A stretch of 64,000 nucleotides of DNA from Streptomyces rubiginosohelvolus (lineage in GTDB: Bacteria > Actinomycetota > Actinomycetes > Streptomycetales > Streptomycetaceae). Under the pieces are notes generated by a model. The model was not told where the DNA came from. It saw only the letters and a list, made by a program, of their open reading frames with translations, and searched no databases. A program made the translations under genes and the position numbers. Numbering within the stretch: position 1 is the stretch's first letter; each line of letters starts with the position of its first letter. Below, piece by piece: positions 34,208 through 43,249 of the stretch. Location of the stretch: contig NZ_BMTW01000002.1 in the NCBI RefSeq assembly GCF_014649875.1, positions 62,001 through 126,000 of the forward strand, written 5' to 3'.

Positions 34208-37200
34208 TCAGCGCACGGCGTACGCGTCGTTGACGGTCTGGACGACGGAGGTGCCGTTCGCGTCGGTCAGTTCCGTCCGCAGCGTGACGGACTTGCCGGC
34301 CGCGTCCGCGTGGTCGACGGTCGCGCTCCAGCGGCCGCCCTGCTGCGCGGTGGTGGCCGCGTGCCAGATCTCGCCGCCGTCGTAGCTGAACGAGACCTTG
34401 GCACCGGTGAGTTCGCCGGGGGTGTACCCGGCGTGCCCGGTCACGGCGAGCCCGATCCGCTGCCCGTTCTTCGCGGGCACCGTCTTCATGCCGTCGGTGG
34501 GCACGTCGTAGCGCGGGAAGAGCAGCGGAAGCCCCTGCGACGCCACGTCCGGCTTCCGCTCGGAGCGGAAGCCCCAGGTGGTCTCCGTCTGTGTGGACCG
34601 CTTCCAGACCGCGGCGGGCGAGCCGATCTTCGTGGTCATCAGGGTGAGTTCGTACGCGGCGCCCTCCGCGGGCACGGTGAAGACTCCGAACGGATAGCCG
34701 CTCTCGCCGATGACGTCGCCGTCGCGCTTCAGCCGCATGGAGCCGATGTCACCGAACGAGCCCTGCTGGCCGACGTGTTCGGTGTCGGTCATGAAGGCGG
34801 GGGCGACGCCGATGAGATCGTCCTGCCGTTCACCGGCGAGAGCCTCCTCGCCCTCGGCGTCGCGCGGGGCGCCGGGGACCAGCAGGCCCCGGTACCACTG
34901 CTCCGTCGTGGCCCGACCCGCCTGGTACGTACGGGCGTTGCCCGTCATCAGCTCGCCCCACGGGAAGCTGGACGAGAGCATCTTCTGCCAGACCGTGTCC
35001 CCCGCCGTGTAGAACTCGGTGCGCTTTCCGGGGGCGGCGACGAGGGCGAGCGTGGACGCGCTGTAGGTCGCGCCGTAGGGGCGGGAGACGAGGAGGGTGT
35101 CGATGAAGTCGGCCGCCACGCCCATGGATTCATGGGTGGAGACGACCGACCCGAGCTTCTTGTCCCGGACCTGGTAGGTGCGGTCCGAGGTGAGCTGCCC
35201 CTTCTCGGGGAACGACAGGTTGTAGACGAACGGGCTGACGGCCGTGGCGGTCCAGGAGACCTCCGCCTTGCCCTTCCCGAGGGCCTTCTTCAGTACGGCG
35301 GCCTCGTCGGCGCGCAGGCCGAGGACCGGCAGGGGCGCGGCCCCGTAGCCGAGGCCCGGCTGCCAGTCGCCGGCCGAGGTGCGGTGCACCAGGAGCGCCT
35401 TAGCCCCGGCTGCCTGGGCGGCCCGCGCCTGGGCCAGGACGTTCGACGCGTCGTCGCCCACCTTCACCAGGGCGATCCGGTCCTTCGCTCCGGCGGCCTC
35501 CAGTTCGGCGGCGCTGCCCGCACCGGCGTCGACGACATCGGCGCGGCCGGTGCCGTCCAGGTTGACCGAGCCCGTGGTGGCGGGCCTGGGGTGCAGGGCG
35601 GCTGCGCCGACGAGGGAGAACTTCTGGATCTGCGGGGCGTAGGCGCGCCAGAAGGAGGTGAACTCGAAGTCCCCGTCACGGGCCTTGCCCTGGACGTCGA
35701 CCAGGTAGTCCTTGATGATCCCGGTGCCGGAGATGGATCCGGAGTGCAGCCAGGTGTCGTCCCAGGAGCGCCCGAACGCGAGAGTCGCGCCGCGTGTCTC
35801 GGCGACCCGGTCCTCGGTCCGCACCTTCAGGCGGTGGGCCTTGCGGGCGTCGAGGACGAGGGTGGTGTCCTTGGTGACGTTCAGCTGGGGGCGGGCCAGG
35901 TAGCCGACGGAGCCGACGAGCCGGCCGGTCGGGTCGGTGGTGTCGGGCGTCGCGATGAAGCTGGAGACGAAGTAGGCACCGGGCCGGACCTGGAAGGTCT
36001 GGTCGGTGGCGCCCTCGTTGAAGCGGCGTTCGCCGGAGGCGGTGTCGGTGCCGATGAGGTCGAGGGACGAGACACCGTCGGCGGGCTTGCCGGTGCGGTC
36101 GACGAGCTTGACGCGCAGGGTGACCGTCTCCGGTGCCACGTACAGGGAGAACGGGGTGGAGACCTGCACTCCCCCGGTGGCCGTGGCGAGGACGCGGCCG
36201 GTGACGTCGCCGTACTGGGCGGCGGTCAGCCGGGCGGCGGGGTCGAGGGCGAGCGGCACCTCGACGGTCTCCCCGGCGGGCACGGTGACGGACGTGCGGC
36301 CGAGCGAGGCGATCGTCGAGCGGACGGCCGAGCCGTCGTTGCCGGTGACGCCCGCGACCTTCAGCGACAGCTTCACCCGCTTGCCGCTCGTGTTGGTGTA
36401 GGGCACGGCGACGGTGGTGCGATCGCTTTTGTCCTGCGGCCAGTTGAAGGTGCCGCCCTGCACGGCGGGGGCGCCCGTCACGGGCGTACGCACGGCGCGG
36501 TCGACATCGAGGCGGCCGCCTCCGGTCTCGCGTACGTCACCGGGGACGGCGCTGCGCGCCGAGGAGACGAGGGCCGCCTTGATCTGCTGCGCGGTCCACC
36601 CGGGGTGACGCTGCTTCACCACGGCCGCCGCGCCCGCGACATGCGGGGTCGCCATCGACGTACCGGACATCGAGCGGTACGCCTGTGAGCCCCGGCCGCC
36701 CGCAGACGCGGCGGAGATGCCGACGCCGGGCGCGGCGATCTCGGGCTTGAGGGTGTGCGAGACGATCGCGGGGCCGCGGCTGGAGAAGTTGGCCGTCGAG
36801 TCGTCGCGGTCCACCGCGCCCACGGTCAGGACGCCGGGGGCGCAGCCGGGCGAGGAGACGGTGTTGAGGGACGGGCCGAGGTTTCCGGCGGCGACCACGA
36901 ACAACGTGTGCTTGTTCTTGCCGAGTTCGGTGGCGGCGAGGCTCATGGGGTCGGTGCAGTCGGTGGGTTCGGCGCTGCCAAGGCTCATGGAGACGACGTC
37001 GGCCTTGTTGTCGACGGCCCACTGCATGCCCGCGATGATCCAGGAGGCGGCGCCGGAACCGCTGTCGTTGAGGACCTTGCCGACCATCAGGTCGGCGCCG
37101 GGTGCGACGCCCTTGTTCTTCCCGTCGCTGGCCGCGCCGGAGCCGCCGGCGGTGGAGGCGACATGGGTGCCGTGGCCCTGGCGGTCGTCGGTGTCGGCGG

Positions 37201-37975
37201 AGTCGGTGAAGTTCTCCGATGCGGTGATCCGGCCCTGGAGGTCGGGGTGTTCGGCGTCCGCCCCGGTGTCCAGGACGGCGACCTTGGTGCCGGTGCCGTC
37301 GTAGCCGGCGGCCCAGGCGCGGTCCGCGCCGACCTGCTTCGTCGACTTGTCGAGACTGGCCTGAACCTTACGGTCGAGCCAGAGCTTCTTGAGGCCGGAG
37401 CCCGCACGGGAGCGGGGTGCGGTGAGGTCGGCCCAGAAGTCGGCGGCGCGCTTCTTGTCGGCCTTGAGCGCCAGTCCGCCGATGATGTCGAGGGCCGCTC
37501 CGCGCTCCGCCCCGCGCGGGGTGACGAGGGTGCGGCGGGCGGTGTCGCCGGTGTAGGTGGCGATCAGCGGGACGGAGTCGGCGCGGCTGTCGTCGTACCC
37601 CTGGCGGATCAGCCCGGTGACGTTGAACAGCTCCTCGTCCACGGTGCCGGCGGCGAGCGCGGACACGGCGGACTCGGGGTAGACGTACAGGTCCGGGCCG
37701 GACTGCCGGGTCTGGACGAGGGGCACGCTGCCGTCCGCGCGGGGCAGGGCGGAGGCGGCGGCCGCGCCCGAGGCGTCCGTGGTCACCAGCACCCGGTCGC
37801 CGGTGACGAGCGTCAGCGTGACGGGCTTCGGGTCCCTGGCGGCGGCCGCGCTCCCGGTGATCGGACTCTTCGCGTCTCGCCCGTCCGGTGGCGCGGCCAC
37901 CGACGGCGCGATCACGGTGACGGCGAGCACGGCGGCGGTCGCCGTTCCGAGTGCCGTACGCGATATCGGGCGCAT
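34208..37975 (-). CDS. Second large secreted subtilisin-like (S8) serine peptidase
   Basis: 1255 aa. The signal peptide covers residues 1-28 (TAAVLAVTVIAPSVAAPP), with a propeptide to about 220. The catalytic domain has Asp236 (VAVLDTGAD), His268 (GHGTH), Asn365 (AAGN) and Ser440 (SGTSMATPHVAG). A long C-terminal part carries a PA-type insert and beta domains, as in the paralogue at 9.0-12.8 kb. GGGGAG precedes the ATG at 37975. The divergent regulator gene at 38186 is separated by 210 bp and is a good candidate controller. Role: extracellular proteolysis during growth or development. Confidence 0.93.
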   Translation of the reverse strand: MRPISRTALGTATAAVLAVTVIAPSVAAPPDGRDAKSPITGSAAAARDPKPVTLTLVTGDRVLVTTDASGAAAASALPRADGSVPLVQTRQSGPDLYVYPESAVSALAAGTVDEELFNVTGLIRQGYDDSRADSVPLIATYTGDTARRTLVTPRGAERGAALDIIGGLALKADKKRAADFWADLTAPRSRAGSGLKKLWLDRKVQASLDKSTKQVGADRAWAAGYDGTGTKVAVLDTGADAEHPDLQGRITASENFTDSADTDDRQGHGTHVASTAGGSGAASDGKNKGVAPGADLMVGKVLNDSGSGAASWIIAGMQWAVDNKADVVSMSLGSAEPTDCTDPMSLAATELGKNKHTLFVVAAGNLGPSLNTVSSPGCAPGVLTVGAVDRDDSTANFSSRGPAIVSHTLKPEIAAPGVGISAASAGGRGSQAYRSMSGTSMATPHVAGAAAVVKQRHPGWTAQQIKAALVSSARSAVPGDVRETGGGRLDVDRAVRTPVTGAPAVQGGTFNWPQDKSDRTTVAVPYTNTSGKRVKLSLKVAGVTGNDGSAVRSTIASLGRTSVTVPAGETVEVPLALDPAARLTAAQYGDVTGRVLATATGGVQVSTPFSLYVAPETVTLRVKLVDRTGKPADGVSSLDLIGTDTASGERRFNEGATDQTFQVRPGAYFVSSFIATPDTTDPTGRLVGSVGYLARPQLNVTKDTTLVLDARKAHRLKVRTEDRVAETRGATLAFGRSWDDTWLHSGSISGTGIIKDYLVDVQGKARDGDFEFTSFWRAYAPQIQKFSLVGAAALHPRPATTGSVNLDGTGRADVVDAGAGSAAELEAAGAKDRIALVKVGDDASNVLAQARAAQAAGAKALLVHRTSAGDWQPGLGYGAAPLPVLGLRADEAAVLKKALGKGKAEVSWTATAVSPFVYNLSFPEKGQLTSDRTYQVRDKKLGSVVSTHESMGVAADFIDTLLVSRPYGATYSASTLALVAAPGKRTEFYTAGDTVWQKMLSSSFPWGELMTGNARTYQAGRATTEQWYRGLLVPGAPRDAEGEEALAGERQDDLIGVAPAFMTDTEHVGQQGSFGDIGSMRLKRDGDVIGESGYPFGVFTVPAEGAAYELTLMTTKIGSPAAVWKRSTQTETTWGFRSERKPDVASQGLPLLFPRYDVPTDGMKTVPAKNGQRIGLAVTGHAGYTPGELTGAKVSFSYDGGEIWHAATTAQQGGRWSATVDHADAAGKSVTLRTELTDANGTSVVQTVNDAYAVR

Positions 37976-38185
37976 CGCTCTCCCCAGGTCATTCCGGAAC
38001 GAAGCAGCCCAAGAGGGCTTATCCCGGAGGTTGTTGGTGCTGCGGTGGCGCCACACTGGCAGAGGGGCCAGGGGTACGGGGGATGATGTGGGCGGCGGGT
38101 TTACGCCGTGGCCCTTTCCCGCCACGCGGGGCCCGCCGCAGGGGCGCCGCGATGCGCGATCAGCCACGTCCGGGGAGGTCGGAGA

Positions 38186-39178
38186 ATGCTGGGGGCCATT
38201 GGTCTCGACGAGAGACAGGAGACCGCGTACCGCGCGCTCGTCGCGGCGGGAGCCGCGGAGCTCACCGATCTCGCGCACCGGCTGGCGCTTCCGGAGGCGG
38301 ACGCCGAACGTGTACTGCGGCGGCTGGAGCAGCAGGGTCTCGCCGCCCAGTCCTCGGCCCGGCCGGGACGCTGGGTGGCGGCGCCGCCCGGGGTGGCGCT
38401 CGGCGCGCTGCTGATCCAGCAGCGGCACGAGCTGGAGCAGGCGGAGCTGGCGTCGGCGCTGCTCGCCGAGGAGTACCGGGCCGAGGCGAGCGAACCGGCG
38501 GTGCACGATCTGGTGGAGGTGGTGACGGGGGCGAGCGCAGTCACCCAGCGCTTCCACCAGTTGCAACTGGGCGCGGTGTCCGAGGTGTGCGCGCTGGTGA
38601 CGGGGAAGCCGATCGCGGTGACCGGGATGGAGAACGAGTCCGAGGAGCGGGCCGCCTCGCGCGGGGTGAGCTACCGGGTGGTGGTCGAGCGCGAGGTGCT
38701 GTCGACGCCGTACGGGATCCTGGAGCTGTCGGCGGCGCTGAGCCGGGACGAGCGGTGCCGGGTGGTGGACCGGGTGCCGACGAAGCTGGTGGTGGCCGAC
38801 GGGAGCCTCGCGATGGTCCCGCTGACCGCGCGGGGCGCGGAGCCCGCGGCCCTGGTGGTGCACGCCAGCGGTCTGCTGGAGTCGCTGATGGGCCTGTTCG
38901 AGGCGGTGTGGCGCGATGCCATGCCGTTGCGTCTCGGCGAGGGCGGCGGGGTGCGCGAGGACGGCGTCGGGCCGGATCCGACGGACCTGGAGATCCTGTC
39001 CCTGCTGCTGGCGGGGCTGACCGACGCCAGTGTGGCCAAGCAGCTGGATCTGGGGCTGCGGACCGTGCAGCGCCGGGTCAAGGGCCTGATGGAGCTGACC
39101 GGCGTCTCGACCCGGCTCCAGCTGGGCTGGCACGCGTACGAGCGTGGCTGGGTGGCCCGTACCGGGTCGCAGGGCTGA
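38186..39178 (+). CDS. TrmB/LuxR-type helix-turn-helix regulator
   Basis: 330 aa from ATG 38186, preceded by GGGGAGGT 7 nt upstream. The N-terminal winged helix resembles TrmB (LDERQETAYRALVAAGAAELTDLAHRLALPEADAERVLRRLEQQGL). A middle ligand-like region follows. The C-terminal LuxR-type HTH lies at about 275-325 (TDLEILSLLLAGLTDASVAKQLDLGLRTVQRRVKGLMELTGVSTRLQLGWHA). This two-HTH layout is common in Streptomyces regulators of secreted enzymes. It stands divergent to the S8 peptidase, which is its most likely target. Confidence 0.85.
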   Translation: MLGAIGLDERQETAYRALVAAGAAELTDLAHRLALPEADAERVLRRLEQQGLAAQSSARPGRWVAAPPGVALGALLIQQRHELEQAELASALLAEEYRAEASEPAVHDLVEVVTGASAVTQRFHQLQLGAVSEVCALVTGKPIAVTGMENESEERAASRGVSYRVVVEREVLSTPYGILELSAALSRDERCRVVDRVPTKLVVADGSLAMVPLTARGAEPAALVVHASGLLESLMGLFEAVWRDAMPLRLGEGGGVREDGVGPDPTDLEILSLLLAGLTDASVAKQLDLGLRTVQRRVKGLMELTGVSTRLQLGWHAYERGWVARTGSQG

Positions 39179-39258
39179 GGGGTCCCGCCGCCTCATCGCC
39201 GCAGGTGGCCGGGGTGCGCTGACGGGCGGAGCGGGACACTCTCCGGCACGCTGGTCAG

Positions 39259-39741
39259 ATGAGTGTGTGGCAGCTCGTCGCCGTCGGCCTGGTCATGCTG
39301 CTGGGTCTGGTCGGCGTACTGCTGCCGGGTGTGCCGGGGCAGGCGATCGTCTGGGCGGCGGTGCTGTGGTGGGCGCTCACCGACATGACGCCGGCCGCCT
39401 GGGGCGTCCTGATCGGCGCGACGGGGCTGATGCTGCTGAACCAGGCCCTCAAACCGCTGCTGCCACCGCGCCGCCCGGGTGAGTCGGGGGCGCCCCGCCG
39501 GACCCTGATGATCGGCGGGGTCGCGGGGATCGTCGGGTTCTTCGTGGTGCCCGTGGTGGGCGGGGTCCTCGGGTACGTGGGGGCCATCTTCGGGGCGGAG
39601 CGGCTGCGCCTGGGCGGCCGGGGCGCGGCCTGGACGTCGGTGCGCTCGGTGATGCGGGCGACGGGCTACGCGGTACTGGTGGAGCTGTTCTGCTGCCTGC
39701 TGGTGGCGGGCGCCTGGCTGGGCGCGGTGCTCTGGGCCTGA
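39259..39741 (+). CDS. DUF456 small membrane protein
   Basis: 160 aa with four or more hydrophobic helices. GLVGVLLPGVPGQAIVWAAVLWWALTD at the N-terminus and GGVAGIVGFFVVPVVGGVLGYVGAIFGAERLR are the two DUF456 halves with the conserved Pro-Gly turns. Function is unknown. CACGCT is placed 6 nt before the ATG and there is no Shine-Dalgarno, so the message may be leaderless. It ends 24 bp before the converging repair gene. Confidence 0.85.
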   Translation: MSVWQLVAVGLVMLLGLVGVLLPGVPGQAIVWAAVLWWALTDMTPAAWGVLIGATGLMLLNQALKPLLPPRRPGESGAPRRTLMIGGVAGIVGFFVVPVVGGVLGYVGAIFGAERLRLGGRGAAWTSVRSVMRATGYAVLVELFCCLLVAGAWLGAVLWA

Positions 39742-39765
39742 ACCGGGGGCGTCCGGCGGCCCGCG

Positions 39766-41139
39766 TCAGCTCAGCGCCCTCGCCTCCGCCGTCTCCAGAT
39801 GGCGTACGGCGTACGAGCGCCAGGGCCGCCACCGCTCCGCGCCCGGTGTTCCGTACGGGTCCACGTCGGGGTCGCCGAGCGCCCGTATCCGGATCAGGGC
39901 GGCGGTGGACCGGCCGATCCCGGGCAGCGTCAGCAGCGCCTCCTCCGCCTCGTCCCGGTCGGCCCCGGCGTCCAGCCGCAACCGGCCGTCGGCGAGCGCG
40001 GCGGCCAAGGCTCGCAGCGCCGGGTCCTCGGCGGACCCGGCGAGCACGTCCGGCTGCGGGAACAGGTGGGTGAGCCCGCCGCAGGGCACGTCCAGCGTCT
40101 TCCCGTACCGCTCGACCAGCTCGCCGGCCGCCGCGCGCCCCACCAGGACCCTCACCGCGGCCTCCTCCGGGTCGGCCGCGCCCGGCGAGCGCAGCCCGGG
40201 GCGGGCGCCGACCAGCGGGGCGAGCCGAGGGTCGGCGGCCAGGGCCTCGTCCACGGCGTACGGATCGGCGTCCAGGTCGAACAGGCGGCGCACCCGCTGG
40301 ACGGCGGTGGTCAGGTCGCGCAGGTCGGTGAGCTGGATCCGCGCCTCCAGCCAGGGGCCGCCGGGCGACGCCTCGTCGACCGCGACGAGCCCGGAGCCGT
40401 ACGGCAGCCGCAGGGTGCGCCGGTAGGTGCGGGAACCGGGTGTGCCGGCCACCTCCTCGACCCGGGCGACCGCTTCGGCGGCCAGCAGGTCGAACAGGGC
40501 GGCCGTGGCGTACGGGCCCCGGTGGGCGAGCCGGAGCGGGATCCCGGCCCGCAGCCCCTCGCGGCGGCCGCCGCCGAGCCCCGTACCCGCTTCGGCGCGC
40601 AGGGCGCTGGGGGTGCGGGCGTAGATCTGCCGGATGGTGTCGTTGAACTGCCGCACGCTGGCGAACCCGGCGGCGAAGGCGATCTCGGTGACCGGCAGCG
40701 GGGTGGTCTGGAGGAGCACCCGGGCGGTGTGGGAGCGCTGGGCGCGGGCGAGCGCGACGGGCCCGGCGCCCAGCTCGGCGTTGAGCTGGCGCTGGACCTG
40801 CCGGGCGCTGTAGCCGAGCCGCCCGGCGAGTCCGGGGACGCCTTCGCGGTCGACGACGCCGTCGCCGATCAGGCGCATGGCCCGGCCGACGACGTCCGCG
40901 CGGACGTTCCACTCGGCGGAGCCGGGCACGGCGTCCGGGCGGCAGCGGCGGCAGGCCCGGAAGCCGCCCGACTGGGCCGCGGCCGCGGTGGGGTAGAAGC
41001 GCACGTTGGCGCGTTTGGGCGTGACGGCGGGGCAGCTGGGCCGGCAGTAGATGCCGGTGGTCACGACGGCGAAGAAGAACGCGCCGTCGAACCGTGCGTC
41101 GCGGCTGCTCACCGCCTCGTACCGGGTCCGATCGTCCAT
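39766..41139 (-). CDS. Ada/AraC-HTH/AlkA fusion, DNA alkylation repair-like, glycosylase site altered
   Basis: 457 aa. The N-terminal Ada zinc domain has Cys32, Cys36, Cys63 and Cys66 (YCRPSCP; ACRRC). An AraC HTH follows at about 85-185 (GYSARQVQRQLNAELG; VTEIAFAAGFASVRQFNDTIRQIY), then an AlkA N-domain and a HhH glycosylase domain (LPGIGRSTAALIRIRALGDPDV). Compared from memory with E. coli AlkA, the stretch between DV and AERWRPWRSYA is only about 7 residues instead of about 23 and lacks the PDD that carries the catalytic Asp238. The Ada regulatory half looks intact. The start is ATG 41139; a GTG just before it is equally possible. Confidence 0.88.
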   Translation of the reverse strand: MDDRTRYEAVSSRDARFDGAFFFAVVTTGIYCRPSCPAVTPKRANVRFYPTAAAAQSGGFRACRRCRPDAVPGSAEWNVRADVVGRAMRLIGDGVVDREGVPGLAGRLGYSARQVQRQLNAELGAGPVALARAQRSHTARVLLQTTPLPVTEIAFAAGFASVRQFNDTIRQIYARTPSALRAEAGTGLGGGRREGLRAGIPLRLAHRGPYATAALFDLLAAEAVARVEEVAGTPGSRTYRRTLRLPYGSGLVAVDEASPGGPWLEARIQLTDLRDLTTAVQRVRRLFDLDADPYAVDEALAADPRLAPLVGARPGLRSPGAADPEEAAVRVLVGRAAAGELVERYGKTLDVPCGGLTHLFPQPDVLAGSAEDPALRALAAALADGRLRLDAGADRDEAEEALLTLPGIGRSTAALIRIRALGDPDVDPYGTPGAERWRPWRSYAVRHLETAEARALS

Positions 41140-41211
41140 CACACCGTCCAGTGTGCGGCAGCCGGGGCCACCCCACTCGCGGTTTTCGGACGTCGAACCC
41201 GGTGGTGGCGG

Positions 41212-42375
41212 CTACCGGACCCGGCCGCGCTTGGCCTGCATGGCCGCGCGCCCTTCCGCGCCCTTGCGCTTCCAGTCCCGCAGGATCTCGGCGCGCACCC
41301 GGGCGTCGGTCTTGGCGACGATCCGCTGGTTCTCGCGGATCAGCTTGCGGTAGCTCTCCAGCCGCCGCTCGGGCAGGGTTCCGTCCTCCAGGGCGCCGAG
41401 GACGGCACACCCCGGCTCGGCTTCGTGGGCGCAGTCGTGGAACCGGCATTCCCCGGCCAGCTCCTCGATCTCGGAGAACACCTCCCCGACCCCGGTCTCG
41501 GCGTCGAAGAGGCCGACGCCGCGCAGCCCTGGGGTGTCGATGAGGACGCCTCCCTGCGGCAGGAGCAGGAGGTTGCGGGTCGTGGTGGTGTGCCGGCCCT
41601 TGCCGTCGGCGTCACGGGCCGCCTGTACGTCCATCACGTCCTGGCCGAGCAGGGTGTTGGCCAGGGTGGACTTGCCGGCGCCGGAGATGCCGAGCAGCAC
41701 GCTCGTACCGCCGGAGACGATGGCGCCGAAGACGTCGAGCCCCTCACCGGTGGTGGAGCTGACGGGCAGCACCTGGACGCCGGGCGCGATGGCCTCGATG
41801 TCCTGGACGAGGTGGGACAGGGTGACCGCGTCGGGCACCAGGTCGGCCTTGGTCAGGACCACGATCGGCTGGGGCTGCCGCTCCCCGCCGGAGCCGTCGC
41901 CCAGCAGCGCGGCGCCCTCGGAGCTGGACAGGGCGAGCGCGAGGAACCGCTCGACCCGTCCCAGGTCCAGCTCGACGGCGAGCGAGACGCAGATGGCGAT
42001 GTGGTCGATGTTGGTGGCGAGCACCTGGCCCTCGGACCGCTGCGAGGACGTCGAGCGGACGAAGGCGGTACGGCGCGGCAGCAGCGTACGGACGAAGCGC
42101 GGGTCGCCGTCGGCGTCGAGCGCCACCCAGTCGCCGGTGCAGACGATCCGCATCGGGTCGCGGGGTACGACGAACGCGGTGTCGGCGCGGACCGTGCCGT
42201 CGGCGGTGATCACGTCGCACCGGCCGCGGTCCACGCGCACGACGCGGCCCGGCACGAGCCCCTGCTCGGCGTACGGGGAGAAGGCTGCCGCCCAGTCCTC
42301 GTCCCAGCCGTACGGAGTCAGCGGATGCGAGGAGGAGACAGCGGAGGAAGAGAGGGAGGAAAGCGGGAAAGACAA
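41212..42375 (-). CDS. rsgA: Small-subunit-dependent GTPase RsgA (30S assembly)
   Basis: 387 aa. It has an N-terminal OB fold (GRVVRVDRGRCDVITADGTV). The circularly permuted GTPase motifs run in order G4 LTKADLV, G1 GISGAGKST, G3 DTPGLRG, and the C-terminal zinc knuckle is CRFHDCAHEAEPGC. It checks late 30S maturation. The start is a TTG at 42375 with GAAGGG 6 nt upstream; that ribosome site is inside a small hairpin (42381-42394). A leader ORF with a much better ribosome site precedes it, so translation of rsgA may depend on the leader. The N-terminus is Ser-rich and longer than in E. coli. Confidence 0.93.
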   Translation of the reverse strand: MSFPLSSLSSSAVSSSHPLTPYGWDEDWAAAFSPYAEQGLVPGRVVRVDRGRCDVITADGTVRADTAFVVPRDPMRIVCTGDWVALDADGDPRFVRTLLPRRTAFVRSTSSQRSEGQVLATNIDHIAICVSLAVELDLGRVERFLALALSSSEGAALLGDGSGGERQPQPIVVLTKADLVPDAVTLSHLVQDIEAIAPGVQVLPVSSTTGEGLDVFGAIVSGGTSVLLGISGAGKSTLANTLLGQDVMDVQAARDADGKGRHTTTTRNLLLLPQGGVLIDTPGLRGVGLFDAETGVGEVFSEIEELAGECRFHDCAHEAEPGCAVLGALEDGTLPERRLESYRKLIRENQRIVAKTDARVRAEILRDWKRKGAEGRAAMQAKRGRVR

Positions 42376-42380
42376 GGGAA

Positions 42381-42394
42381 ACCCTTCACAGGGT
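42381..42394 (-). promoter_or_regulatory. Hairpin covering the rsgA ribosome-binding site
   Basis: On the minus strand ACCCT-GTGA-AGGGT forms a 5-bp stem with a GTGA (GNRA) tetraloop. The right arm includes the AAGGG that should bind the ribosome for the TTG start at 42375. Confidence 0.5.
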
Positions 42395-42435
42395 GGCCCC
42401 GGCGCGCGCGCTCGGCGCGGAAAGGAGAGAAGTGG

Positions 42436-42507
42436 TCAGCCGGTGGCCACGGGGATGAGGACGATGCTCTTCCGGTTGTGGGCAGTGCCCATCGCAACGA
42501 CAGTCAT
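42436..42507 (-). CDS. Leader peptide ORF upstream of rsgA (23 codons)
   Basis: The ATG at 42507 is preceded by AGGAGGT ten bases upstream (42518-42524), the best ribosome site in this neighbourhood. The peptide opens MTVVAMGTAHNRK and ends SIVLIPVATG, then stops 60 bp before the rsgA TTG. It is too short and central-hydrophobic for a domain. Its position, strong ribosome site and the hairpin over the next ribosome site give the layout of a translational attenuator. I know no described family for it. Confidence 0.55.
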   Translation of the reverse strand: MTVVAMGTAHNRKSIVLIPVATG

Positions 42508-42719
42508 CAATGTCCTCACCTCCTGATTCCTCTGGTTCTCGGTCCCGGAACTGGCTTCCGGCGGAACGGTGATCACCCTAGCCCGCCCCCCGGGAACACC
42601 GTCAACCGATTTACTCGGGACCACGGTCGGGGGACGTTCGAGCAGGCTTATTCGCGAGGGATGGCCGCAATCTCCCTCGATCGGGTGATACGTGTGCATG
42701 GGCCCCGGTCCGGGGCCGT

Positions 42720-42725
42720 TAGGGT
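42720..42725 (+). promoter_or_regulatory. -10 hexamer TAGGGT, leaderless start
   Basis: It is seven bases before the ATG at 42733, with no ribosome site. Confidence 0.45.
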
Positions 42726-42732
42726 GCCGAGC

Positions 42733-43233
42733 ATGACCACACCCCAGGCCTCCACCGGCATGTTCACCCCGGCCCAGTTGGGCACCCAGATCCTGATCGG
42801 CTGGAGCGGCCGGCAGCCCGACGCGGACCAGGACACCGCCTTTCTCCTCGCGTACTCGCTGGGCGACGGGCAGGACGGTCCGGTGGTCGGCCGCGAGGCC
42901 ATGCGCGCCGCGCTGGAGCGTGCGGGCCTCCATGTCGGCGGCTCGATCCAGGACGCCGCCGAGAGCCCGGGCATCCAGGCGAAGCTTCTCGTCCAGGCGG
43001 GCCAGGCCGTCCTGACCCTGCCTCACCTCAGCGCGCAGTACCCGGCCCCCGCGGAGTGGCTGGCCGCGGCCCAGGCGCAGGGCCAGGTGTACGGGATGTT
43101 CGCCACGACCCCGTGGCCGGAGGCCGTTCCCGGGCAGCCGGTCAGCGAGGACCAGTTGCGGGCCTTCGCCGCCGACGAGGAGGTCGTCCGCACCGCCGCC
43201 CACTGCCTGCTCCCGGTCCGTTCCCTGGGCTGA
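42733..43233 (+). CDS. Conserved Streptomyces protein, probably DUF5949 family
   Basis: 166 aa, soluble, no signal peptide. Recognisable blocks are AQLGTQILIGWSGRQPDADQDTAFLLAYSLGDG and AKLLVQAGQAVLTLPHLSAQYPAP. The match to DUF5949 is from memory and should be treated as tentative; function is unknown. It reads away from rsgA across a 357-bp region that also holds the rsgA leader ORF. A very strong 24-bp hairpin follows. Confidence 0.75.
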   Translation: MTTPQASTGMFTPAQLGTQILIGWSGRQPDADQDTAFLLAYSLGDGQDGPVVGREAMRAALERAGLHVGGSIQDAAESPGIQAKLLVQAGQAVLTLPHLSAQYPAPAEWLAAAQAQGQVYGMFATTPWPEAVPGQPVSEDQLRAFAADEEVVRTAAHCLLPVRSLG

Positions 43234-43249
43234 GGCGTTACGCCGCCCC

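Noticed and set aside
34196..36688. 830-codon open frame opposite the second S8 peptidase
   Set aside because: Same shadow effect; low-complexity Gly/Arg/Val protein without motifs.
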